From Mesostigma viride (lineage: Eukaryota; Streptophyta; Mesostigmatophyceae; Mesostigmatales; Mesostigmataceae): a stretch of 64,000 nt of DNA. Numbering within the stretch: the stretch's first letter is position 1; each line of letters opens with the position of its first letter. The notes under the pieces are model-generated. The model did no database searches, was not told the DNA's origin, and saw only the letters and a list, made by a program, of their open reading frames with translations. Location: contig RPFO01000041.1 of assembly GCA_009746045.1 (NCBI GenBank), forward strand, positions 4,098,030-4,162,029, written 5' to 3'. Made by a program: the position numbers and the translations under genes. Shown piece by piece: positions 11,169 through 20,873 of the stretch.

Positions 11169-11708
11169 GGGGGGGCTGTCGCTGGGGGTACTGCGGGGGG
11201 GAAGACCGTATTGGTCTTGACGTCCGAGCAAAGGAAAAAGCTGGAGTCCCGCAAGAATTTTGCGGACGATCATATTATCGCTGTTGGCAAGATCATGCTA
11301 GGGCATCCGCCCGATGGCGTCGATTCGGAGGGACCTGAGGGGGTCGAGTTTCTCCGGTACCTGACACGACTTGAGGCGGAAGTCGATGCCGATTTCGATA
11401 CTGCGGTGTTGGGTGCCGCCACCTTTCAACATGAATTGGCATATAAATTTGTAAATCTGGTGAAGGCGAAAGCCACCAAGAATTACAAGTGGCAGCCTAA
11501 GGAGTACTCAGAGGCAAAGGTTGACAAGATCGAGAAATTCATGAAGGCTGATTTTTGTCGTCGGGACGCTGAGAAAACAAGGGCGCTGAATGCGGAGGCA
11601 AAGGCTAACAAAAAGAAGAACGCGGAGGCGAAGGCGGCAGAGAAGGAGGCGAAGAAGGCGGAGAAGGAGAAGGCTAAGGAGGCCAAGAAGCAGCAGAAAA
11701 CTGGACAG
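11169..11708 (+). CDS. Large unknown gene, exon 6: Lys-rich coiled coil
   Basis: Exactly 180 codons, phase 0 at both ends, unbroken. It starts GGAVAGGTAGGKTVLVLTSE, has a mixed helical middle (FLRYLTRLEAEVDADFDTAV) and ends in an Ala/Lys/Glu coiled coil of the AEAKANKKKNAEAKAAEKEA type. GGTAGGKT superficially resembles a P-loop, but the required spacing and downstream motifs are absent. Donor GTACGA follows CAG. Confidence 0.6.
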
Positions 11709-11730
11709 GTACGATTGTTGTGAAAATTTA

Positions 11731-11751
11731 GACCTCTCGCTGCGGGTAGAC
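11731..11751. repeat. Diverged palindrome in intron 6 (11709-11897)
   Basis: GACCTCTCGCTGCGGGTAGAC, 22 nt after the donor, keeps the core and right arm of the family. Confidence 0.5.
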
Positions 11752-11897
11752 GCTTACTGACTGCGGGACTTGGTTTTCAGTGTCAGTAAGGTATTATTCC
11801 AACAGAACTTTGTTCGTCCCTGAACAGGATGTCGTGGTTGGCCTAAATATTACTGACTTGAGCGAATCCTGCGGTCCTTTTCGATTTTTTACTTCAG

Positions 11898-13061
11898 GAT
11901 GACGGGGGGGACGAAGACGCCACGGTGGAGAAGAAGTTACCTGGTCATGACGCCGTGTTCGCGCTGGTGAAGGATATGCTCAAGTACTGCTCGGGTAGGC
12001 GGATGGCGGACGTCTCTGACCTGCCAAACTGGCCCGAGTTCTCCCCCTTTCTTGAGCTGCTCCGGTCACTCAACAAGCTGTTTAAGGAGGGGTTGCTCAC
12101 GAGCAGTGGGAAACCGGACACCGACCCTATCATTGACAGCTGGAAGCCTTCGAAAAAGGTCGACTCGAACAAGGAGGTCAGGGACCAGAACATCCGGAAG
12201 GCCAATGCTCTCAGGGAAACGCGTTGGATTCGGCCGGCCGATTATAAGCAGACCGGAGGTTTCAGAATGCGGATCAACACGGTCAACGCGCTTATTTTGC
12301 CAGAGGCTTTGAGGCAGCGGCGTTTAAACCTTGAAACCATTAAGGAGAACGGCCGCATTCTCCTCAATGCGCGGGACAACGCTTGCACTTCAAGGTTGTT
12401 GTCCCGGTCTGGCAGTTCCCTTTCCAGGCGCTTGCCGAATCTCAACCTGACCTGTTCGACAAGCAAATCTTGTGCATGCCGGATTTCGTCAAGTGGCTGA
12501 AGATTCACCACGGCGCCAAGATTGACGCGGAGGATGTGGGCTCCAGGTACTTCCGGCCCCTTTCGGATACTGAAGTCGACGTGTGGCTTAACACGGAGTC
12601 CACCACCTCTTTCCTCGAGAGAGGACTTGAGTGGCGTACCTACGCCAGGTGGACGAAGTGGAAGCAGTTTTGCCTCAGGACATCCAGGGCAGTCGGGATG
12701 TTTTCAACCTGCTGTGCAATACTGCGATGAAGTCCTACGATCCGAAATTTTTTGAGGAACGGGTACCGGTACCGTATCTGGTTCTCCGGTACGCGGTGGT
12801 GGATGGGAACCACTACTTTAAGGGGTTAAAGTCGTTTCTCAGGGGCCGGATGGCGGGTGGGGAGAGGTTCGGGCAATGATGTGCGAGGGTGGGGCGGAGT
12901 CCAATTTCGCAAAGACTCCTAAGGAGGCGGAGCACGCATTCCAGGACCTGTTGCGGAAATTCCGTGGTGGTTACATGGGTACGAATGTCATTCTTCTCAA
13001 GGGTGGCGACCTGCTCCCGTCGTGGAGTGAGCAGCGAAATCTACCTAAGGCAAAAGAAGAT
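11898..13061 (+). CDS. Large unknown gene, exon 7: central globular region
   Basis: Starts DDGGDEDATVEKKLPGHD in phase 0. Readable blocks are LPNWPEFSPFLELLRSLNKL, then, after a one-base loss near 12383, LHFKVVVPVWQFPFQALAES, then, after another near 12630, YLRQVDEVEAVLPQDIQG and VPVPYLVLRYAVVDGNHYF, then, after a third near 12870, AFQDLLRKFRGGYMGTNVIL to NLPKAKED. Donor GTAAGC at 13062. Three single-base losses give a length that is again a multiple of three. The sequence looks like a folded domain, but I recognise no family. Confidence 0.6.
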
Positions 13062-13081
13062 GTAAGCTATCTATTTTGGCA

Positions 13082-13258
13082 GGGTCTAGCTGCGGGTAGA
13101 CCCTCGGAATTTTCGTGGTGTTTTTTGTGTGCGCTTCAAGTTTTTTGCGAGGGTCTCGCTGCAGCTAGACCCTCTCCTTTTTTTTGTTGGAATTTTCGTT
13201 GCGTATTGTCGGCCGTTTCTTTTTCGAATTTTGTTAGGGTCTATCCGCAGCTATACCC
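13082..13258. repeat. Three palindromes in intron 7 (13062-13315)
   Basis: Copies at 13082-13103 (GGGTCTAGCTGCGGGTAGAC plus CC), 13151-13172 and 13237-13258. The first extends into CTCGGAATTTT exactly like the first palindrome at 4374, which ties the intron to the distal array. Confidence 0.8.
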
Positions 13259-13315
13259 CTCGCCTTTTATGACTGAGTTTTGTCGTTGCTCGCTCGATGT
13301 TAATTGATGTCGCAG

Positions 13316-15854
13316 GCGGTGCTGACCGGCAAGCTGGAGAAGCTGTTCGACATCGCCAAGGGGGCGAATTCGGAGGACTTAGCCGTGGCGGATCGTACGC
13401 TGGGCCAGGCGTTGTTTGACGTGTGGAACTACAACAAGCTATATCTATACGGCAAAGTCACGCGTGGGAAGGGCCACTATATTGCGGATGGCCACTATAC
13501 CAATCTGCTCACGTACATCCTCCCGGCTATGCGGCAAGCGGGGGGAAGGGAAGGGAATGTGGAGCCGGCAGGGGTGGATGTACACGAGGAGGAAGCAGAA
13601 GGAAAGAAAAAACCGGCCCACAGCATTCCTTGAGTGCATTCCGCTTACAGTCGCACGCTGGCCAACACGTTTCTCCGTCTGACACAGGAGCAGACTGATG
13701 ATCCTGCCTCAACGAAACCCGCGTCTGAGGAGGTGAATCAGGTGATGATGCAAAGGTGCAAATTCGCGAATGCAGAGGGGGAGAAGAAAGGCCAGAAGGT
13801 CTCTTGGACCGCTTTCAGGAACTTGGCCAGCCTTCCTATGATGGACGCTGTGATCGATTGCATCATGAGCTGCCAGGTTGGACCGGAAAAGCTCACCAAG
13901 TTGGTGGAGTTCGCCAAGGATGTGCTGGAGTGCCTGCGGCTGACCATTTGCGCCAGTTTCAAGGAGGATGTGACGCTGGAAGCGCAATGCAAGGACGCAA
14001 AGGGCAAGGAGTTTGTGGCGTCTCGTATTTTCGAACTCGTCTTCAATCTCCATCCTCTCCCTCGGCCGGTCGGCAGGCAGGAGATTGTGGCCAGATACCG
14101 GCAATTTTGGGATGTGGCCATCATCATAACGAGGAACATCGCCTACCTTCTTAAAGCCAAAAAACACGCCGCACATCTGAGGATTCCGAGAAAGGATCTC
14201 ATGAGTGGCAAGATCGACTTTCAGGAGATTCTGCTAAAAGAGAGCGAGGACAAGACGGTGGGTTTGGCACTTTTTGCTCCGGATGCGTTCAGGAAGTACG
14301 CTAAAAAAGTTGGATTACTCGAAGGGGGGGTGAAGGAGGCGGCGATGAAGGGGCCGGTGAAGGGGCTGGAGAAGGGGAAGGGGAAGGGGAAGGGGAAGGA
14401 GACGGAGGAGAAGGAGGAGGAGGAGGCGACGGGGGAGGAGGAGTGGGACGTTGTGCATAAGTGGCAGAGTCTGGACTGGGGCCGTCGCCGGGTCTGGTTT
14501 TGCTGCCAGGAACTAGACGGTGATGATGATGACAAGTCGCTCGTCAAGCAGGTGGCAGGCGAGGTTGCCTCAGCTTCAGCCCACCACTTTCCCTTGGGCA
14601 GGTCCCTTCCGTGCCTGAGCCTGCTGAACTTGGCGAACATTTGGGGTGATAAGTGGAGTAACTTTCAGAGGTGGTGGTCGTTCGGTCCTTGCCCGACAGC
14701 TTCGGACATTCCCGAACCGGGCGGGATCTATGATCATGTGCTGAAGTCTTGCGCCCACGACTTTTTCTCCAGGTTCGAACCGCGATGGTGATCGTGTTTG
14801 GTACCGAGCCGGCGATTAAGGGGTTTGAAGAGATAGTGGAAAGGATCGGGAAAGGGAGTGAATTGTGGGAGCGGCTTGAACAGGGGGAAGGTGATGGGGG
14901 GCCTAGGCTCGGAAGGGCGAAGAAGCGAAAAGCTTCCCACGAAGCTGGGGGATCCTCGTCGGCCGTGGTGGAGAGGGATGACCAACAGTTGTTGGAGGGA
15001 GGGGATGGAGGGGATGGAGGTCCGGCAGGAGGGTCTAACCGCGGAGAGACCCCCGTCGAGGTCAGAACGCAGCAGGCCGAACAGATGACGGGGCCTGAAG
15101 GTGATTCGGATCCGCCTGCGGCGAAGAAGCCCGCTTCTCAAGTGACTCGACGGGCAGTCGTGTCACTTGTTGAGGATGATGGAGGTGGGCCTTCCAAGCC
15201 TGCCGCGCCTCAGCCCGTTTTTCAGGTTCCGAAGAAGCAGCTTCGGGTTCCCCCGCCGACTCTGCCCACCCCGGCGCCTCTGCCCAGTTCTCAGGTACCG
15301 AAGAAGCAGCTTCGGGTTCCCCCGCCGACTCAGCCCATTTCTCAGGTACCGAAGAAGCAGCTTCGTAAGCCACTTGTGGCAGTGGCTGATTCGGACGATG
15401 ATGCAGATGATGATGACGAGGAGGAGGAGGAGGAGGAGGAGGAGGGGGAGGAGGAGGAGGAGGAGGAGGAGGAGGAGGAGCAGCACGTTGCTACCAATAA
15501 ATCCGCCAAGGGTGGGAAGGCTGCGGAGCACGTTGCTTCCAAGAAATCGGCCAAGGGGGGGAAGGCTGCCAAGCCTGCCCTGCCTCAGAAACGGCGTCGA
15601 AAAGCAGTTGTGCTTTCAGATTCGGACGATGAGGAGGAGAAGGAGGAGGAGGATGGCGGCGGAGAGGAGGAGGACAGGGGAAAGGAGCGCGTTGCTTCCA
15701 AGAAGTTACCCAAGACCGCGAAGACTGCCAAGGTTGCCGAGCCCGCCAAACCCGCCCCGGCGCCTGCCCCCCACCCCCAGACGGGGTCTACCTGCGAGCA
15801 GAGGTCAAAGGAAAAGGCCAAAAAGGGTAAGAAAAAATCTGCGAGTGAATTCTG
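13316..15854 (+). CDS. Large unknown gene, exon 8: mixed domain, Lys and Asp/Glu tracts
   Basis: Acceptor GATGTCGCAG; phase 0 start AVLTGKLEKLFDIAKGANSE. An in-frame TGA lies at 13631-13633 after KKKPAHSIP, and the same frame resumes at once with HSAYSRTLANTFLRLTQ and a helical domain (FELVFNLHPLPRPVGRQEIV). A GKGKGKGKE tract and a Trp-rich segment (WSNFQRWWSFGPCP) follow. One base is lost near 14780, then IVFGTEPAIKGFEEIVERIG leads into an intrinsically disordered tail with three VPKKQLR repeats, an Asp/Glu run at about 15400-15480 and basic SAKGGKAA repeats. The alternating acidic and basic tail suggests a chromatin- or nucleolus-like protein (inference). The stop and the shift may be decay or sequence error. 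Confidence 0.6.
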
Positions 15855-15948
15855 GTATGTAGAGTGTTTTGATTTTTACGGTTGGCAGTCCGATTTCTAC
15901 TAACTCGATTTTAGTCATGCGTTGATGGCATGATCGGTTTGCTCGCAG

Positions 15949-16515
15949 GTAAGGAGGATGTGGAGCAGTTACTTCGCTTGGCTAATGTGGCGGTGGGCTT
16001 CGGACCAGCGGCTGTACATGCTGACACTTCCGGACGGGAGGAGCCTAAGGGGGCGGAAGACAGTCAGGCGGGCGATGAGGATGATGAGAAGCCCACGTTG
16101 GAAATGAGACTTATGGACGGGGAAATGGGGTTCGGAGCACCATGCAGAGGCCTTTTGGTGTGATGGGTGGACTTCAGCCATTATGCAAGCAGGGAACAAG
16201 GATACGGCTACGCCAACGTATGCCAAGCTAGAAGACGTCATGCTTTATGGGCAGGTGTCTGGATACGACACCAAGTGGAGGGACGTCGCATTTAAGTTTT
16301 TCGCTGAGGGGGAGAAGGGAGGGAAGTTGAAGAACAAGTTGTGGTGGATGCCGCTGGACTACGCGATAAAGGTGGTAAAGCTGACGGATGGCAAGAGCTG
16401 GAAGGATGTGGAAGTCTGGGCGCCTGCAAAGGAGATCGATAAGAAGAGGAGGAACTCGAAAACGGAACAGCAGATCGCGGAAGCGAAATTACGGAAGAGG
16501 CCCTCGAAAAATTGA
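15949..16515 (+). CDS. Large unknown gene, exon 9: C-terminal domain
   Basis: Intron 8 (15855-15948) ends TTGCTCGCAG. The exon reads KEDVEQLLRLANVAVGFGPA, then shifts frame near 16128 and continues EHHAEAFWCDGWTSAIMQAG, LEDVMLYGQVSGYDTKWRD and a basic end KLRKRPSKN before TGA at 16513. The 5' junction does not join cleanly in frame (exon 8 would end in phase 2), so the exact splice site is uncertain. Confidence 0.5.
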
Positions 16516-17676
16516 GGGGAAGTTAGCACTTGGACATGGCCTGGCAATGCTCGTCCTATGGTTAATACAAAGGTTAGGATGATGTCGAGTCTCTCCACGT
16601 AAAATTGACATGAATTACTAAATTTCAAGCCTCTCGATGTGCCGTGTACGCTCAAATTGACATGAATTATGCATTATGACACCAAATTAGCTCGAAAATA
16701 CGCGATCGGACGCCAAATTCGCGCGAAAAAACGCGATCGGACGATTGAAACTAGCGTTTTTTTCTTGCAAAATGCGCGAAAAATGACCCCATTCCGCGTG
16801 GGACCACCCTCTACCTACAGTGTACCTTCTATCGGGACGGATCCAGTAATTGGGATGTGCAGATATGGCACAGTCTTTGTTGGTATAGTGGGATAGGCAG
16901 AGAGATTCTGTTATGATGCTTACTGTGATGGGCATGGCGGATTCCATGAGTGAGCCCTCTCAACACTGGGGTTCCTCGTTCTCGATATGTGTCTTTTGAG
17001 GCCATACTTGCCTTTCTTTAGAAGACACTTCCTGTACCAGCAGATCCAGTTCCAGTCATCGTTCCAATTCCATATCTGCTTCCGGTTGCTGCTTCTGGTT
17101 GCTGTTTCCAGTTCCAAGTTCCAGTTCCAGTCCTGTTTCCAGACTTTTTCAGTCTTCAGCTTTAAGGCGGCTGTTCCTTTCACCTGCCTTGTTTGATACC
17201 AGTTGTGATGACATTGTACTTGGATAGTACTAGGGTCTTTTCTCTGTCATGAGTTGCAGGATGAGCCCAGTCCCAGTTTGTCATTTCTATGGCTGGAGTC
17301 CCAGGAGAAGACAGTAGTTGATTTTAAGTTTTGGGTTTTAATTTGTCTTATTTCTGTGTTTCTGAGGTTTGTGGTAGTGTGACAACTTCCTCCCCAGATA
17401 GGTTGTGTGTTATGTGTTCAGGCTGTGAGTCTTGCCCATGAACTCAGTTCGCAAGAGGGTTGATGACGCCTTTGTGGTCGAGACTTAAGGCCTGGAGGGA
17501 TAACTGGGTCATGCGGCCAGCCTGGGATTTGCAGACCATTTCCTTTGTCCATAGACTCAGATCCTTGCAGGGTCAATGATGCCATGTTGGCGGAGACTTG
17601 AGGCCTGTGGGGATGCTGGCAGTCATGCGACTGGTCTGTTTGGCAGAGCTGGTAGCTCTGTTTTTTGGGGGAGGAA
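16516..17676. other. Non-coding stretch; internal tail of an LTR element at its right end
   Basis: No convincing gene. AATTGACATGAATTA occurs twice (about 16603 and 16655) and CGCGATCGGACG twice (16702 and 16733). From about 17040 there are CAGTTCCAGTTCC-type repeats, and two imperfect copies of a block containing GACTTRAGGCCTG (about 17460-17640). A polypurine tract, GGGGGAGGAA, lies directly before 17677, so at least the right part is the 3' internal region of the element whose LTR follows. Confidence 0.55.
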
Positions 17677-18411
17677 TGTAACAGTATTTTCTGACAGTGT
17701 GTATACTGTTAGATCCAAGTGGACGCGAACTTGTAGTTCAGCGTTCAGTGTAAATGGCTGAGTCCTTTGTACGGCCAAAGTGTTATGATTCCTGGCCTTA
17801 CTTGACTTTTTGGGACTTATATGCGGAGTGCCCTTTTGATGGTCCTTTGTGTTGGGCCCTGGACGGTACGGGACAGTACCTTGGAATCTATGTGTAATCT
17901 GACTGATGTCAGTTAGTATCTTTCGTAAGTTAGGGGTGTAAAGCATATGTATAGAGACGGAACCTTCCCGGTCCATCTGTGTTCTGATCGGCTGAGACCT
18001 GTAGGATTGCGTTGGACTCCTCTGTGTCGGCGGGGACATAAGCTTTGCCTGTTTGTCACCATAGCCATCAGGCGGATACCCCCAAATATGTGAAGCTATT
18101 TCTAATAACCAAACATCCTCACTTCAGGCCCTATTATTGGACAGCCATATCCGATAGACAGGAAGTCTTGTGTCTGTACGAACAAGCAGAGAGACTCCCG
18201 ATCAAAAGGGGACCATAGCTCTCTATCGCCGTAGCACATTCTGTTAGGAGAGCCCTACAGAAGAGAACCGACCACACTCAGTTAACTCCTGGAGAAAACA
18301 AGGGGTTTCCCCTGTCTCTTGGGATTTGATAAGTCCGTTATGTCTTTAATGACGGGAGGTAAAAGTTCTGTGCATTTAGTGGAGCAGTGGCCACCATTTT
18401 ATTCTGTTACA
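17677..18411 (+). mobile_element. 3' LTR (735 bp) of a TG..CA LTR element
   Basis: Ends are TGTAACAG (17677-17684) and CTGTTACA (18404-18411), an 8-bp terminal inverted repeat. A polypurine tract directly precedes it, which makes it a 3' LTR rather than a solo LTR. No matching 5' LTR is seen in the window. Its right border breaks a minus-strand LINE endonuclease frame. The superfamily cannot be told from an LTR alone; Ty3-like is a guess. Confidence 0.65.
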
Positions 18412-18856
18412 GTAACCGACGCCCACCGTCAGGGCGTAGGTCGAGTGGCCCTCCACCGAATGGAAGGTGGCCACGACGAGGCAAGCATTGACCATGCAGC
18501 TCGGGTTCGCCCATGTGTCGTACGGCGAGCGGGGAGCAGAGGAGACCGACGCCCCCGTTCCCGGTGCTGTCGCCGCCTCCGTAATAAAACCGCCAGCCGT
18601 TGATGTCGTCAGCAGCAAGGGCAGTCGGTCAGCGGGCCGATGCAGTGCGCCTGTGTTCTTGGATTCCCACGATGGCGGTGTTATTGTCGATGCAGAAACC
18701 AATAAGATTGGAGACTTGATGGCACTGACAGTCGTCGCTGCGCAGGCAGTGGCAGCGGTCAGCGTCGGGCTGGAGCGTGCGGGCGTTGAAGGTGGCGATG
18801 ACCAATGGCGTGCGTTGACCGAAAAGCGGGGTGTAGGCGGGGGTGGGGGCAGAGAT
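18412..18856 (-). pseudogene. LINE-B ORF2 endonuclease N-terminus (broken by insertions)
   Basis: Minus-strand frame reads PLVIATFNARTLQPD, then NTAIVGIQEHRR: the start of an apurinic/apyrimidinic-type endonuclease, with the Asn of the first strand and the metal-binding Glu of QEH. It continues to YALTVGVGYC where the LTR at 18411 cuts it. Upstream on the minus strand the frame continues across the hAT and copia insertions through 20390-20343 to the ORF1 tail at 28088-27906. Catalytic downstream motifs and the reverse transcriptase are not in the window. Confidence 0.7.
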
Positions 18857-20334
18857 CAGAGTTCCATTATACGCAATACGCGGTTATACGCGCGGGGTCC
18901 GTATAATGGATAATACGGTATAATACGGTATTATCCGGAAATTATACGCAAATACTGGATTTAATCGTTTTTGGGGTTGTTTCATGCATTTTGATATCAT
19001 TTCAAGCAGTCCACATGTTTCTGACACTAAATTATACATGATACATGGGTTGCCACTGCTCAGCAGTGCTTGGGAACACTGGACGTGTAAACCGGGGTAC
19101 CCGAGGAGCTAGATTACCTATGCATTATACCCTAAAAAACAACGCCAAATGAAATGGAAAGATGAAAAAAGCAAAAGAAGTAAGATGGCTATGCTTCCAT
19201 GCAAGCAGGTCCTGGGCATCTCCATGTTTCTTGTATGCATGAGGAGCACACAAGAAGAAGGCTGACTTTGGCGAGCAAAACAAGAAATAGTGGCTAGATC
19301 TGGCCAGAAAACCACTTGTTTCGAGATGCTTTTAGCAAGAAAAAACATCGCGTTATCAAGCTTATCATATTTATAAACAATGCCAAGCACTACGTCACTG
19401 CTTTCGATGAAGCATAAGCTAATAGCAGACAAATCTGGTCCAAAATCTGCATGTCGTCGTGGTATTCCCCAACCATCACAAGCCAATAATGCGTAGAGGC
19501 AGTAAAGCAACCAAAAGACAAGCAGAAAACCTCCATTACAGGTCTGCGATTATTTTACAATCCACCCAACAACTTGATACAGTACAATGAACACGTGAAC
19601 AGGATAGCACGTACCAGATCAAAACCGCATATTACCTTTCTTGACGGAGCCAGCATGCCCACCTGATGGACGTAGCTGCGAGCCTTTCCTTGCCATCGTC
19701 GCTTATAAATCATGTACGGAATAACGTGAAACAGCTATCCGCGTTCAAATGTAGGGGCATTTCCCGCCTATCAACAGTTAGCACATGCACGGTCGCCACC
19801 TGGTTGCTGAAACGAGGTTGCCGCATCGAGCAGAAGGTCGAGACACATCCGCGCACATCCCAACACTGCCTGGCCAAGGATATAAGCTTTTCAAGACCTA
19901 AGGATCATGCCTAAAATGTAAAGCGGCCATGCTCTCGTACCAGTCAGTTTTCTGTATGACTTCAATATTCGGTGCATGCCTGCCCGAGAGGCAAGGGCAG
20001 AGACCTAAACAGCATGGAGGGTTGCCATGCTACAGTGTAGCTTGCTTGTAAGATCCTTGTGTCTCACGGTCGCCAAATGTCAACCAGTGAATGGTTTCCG
20101 TAGTGTTTCTAAGTTCCCTTGCTTTCCCGCCTTGGTTCCCGCACGAAAAATTTGGCTGCCGGACCTCGGATGAGCGCGAAAACCCCATTATACGCGCGCT
20201 GATACGTGTTATTCGCCGTATTATACATAAAAATACGCAAATCGTATAAAACGGATAAAAATTATCCGCTCGACCTTGTATAACGCGTATTATACCGTAT
20301 AATACCGTATAATACGCCGTATAATGGAACTCTG
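18857..20334. mobile_element. hAT-type DNA transposon (1,478 bp, non-autonomous)
   Basis: Terminal inverted repeats of 17 bp, CAGAGTTCCATTATACG, are perfect at both ends, flanked by the 8-bp duplication GCAGAGAT (18849-18856 and 20335-20342). An 8-bp duplication with CA-starting ends is the hAT signature. Subterminal regions are packed with CGTATAATACGG-like repeats in both orientations. Open frames inside are short (largest about 130 codons, minus strand, 19118-19510) and I see no transposase motif, so it is probably mobilised in trans. Confidence 0.85.
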
Positions 20335-20342
20335 GCAGAGAT

Positions 20343-20390
20343 GGAGCAGGGTGGGGATGGGGGTGGGGGTGGAGGTGGTGGGGTAGGGGG
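20343..20390 (-). pseudogene. LINE-B proline-rich linker fragment
   Basis: Forty-eight bases stranded between the hAT and copia elements. On the minus strand they encode 16 codons, almost all Pro (PPTPPPPP type), in frame with both the ORF1 tail on the right and the endonuclease on the left once the two insertions are removed. Confidence 0.6.
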
Positions 20391-20768
20391 AGTTAGTCTA
20401 AGTCTCCCGCCTGTAGCCTAAGTGGACACGTGCCAGCACCGCCGGCGCCCAATTGGGTACTGGGACGGTGCTGGACTAGAACAGTCGTGGCATGGACACG
20501 TGGCTGTACTCAGTATGTGATGAGCCGGTACCTCAGTACCGGGACTGTAGTTGTCATGTTAGGACTAACTAGATCAGGTTGTAACTGATAGGTTAGTCCG
20601 TCCAGGATCAGTAAGTTAGTTTAACTTACGCAAAGTCTGGCCAGCCATCGTTGACGGCTGGCCAGCAGTATATGTGCCACATTATCCTAATGCCAAGGTG
20701 TCTCGTCGTTCACGCACACACACGCCATTTGGCAGTGCCCGAGCATTCCAGCTTTGTGTTGCATAACT
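20391..20768 (+). repeat. Copia-like element 1, 5' LTR
   Basis: 378 bp, AGTTAGTCTAAG to TTGCATAACT, matching 27523-27900. It contains the inverted pair GTCTGGCCAGCCATCG / CGGCTGGCCAGC. Immediately downstream TGCATTAAAAACTCC occupies the primer-binding position; it does not resemble the usual initiator-Met primer site. Confidence 0.92.
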
Positions 20769-20873
20769 TGCATTAAAAACTCCAAAAACAATACACAAGA
20801 CGAGACGACGAGCGTGCGAAACGTTCAGTTCGCAAAACACCCATTTCCATTTTTTTACCCATCTTTTGAACCA

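Noticed and set aside
11190-11215. P-loop NTPase in exon 6 (GGTAGGKT)
   Set aside because: Gly-rich low-complexity start; no Walker B and no fold context follows.
19118-19510. hAT transposase on the minus strand
   Set aside because: CDGWGIPRR superficially resembles a hAT motif, but the rest has no transposase signature and the frame is short.
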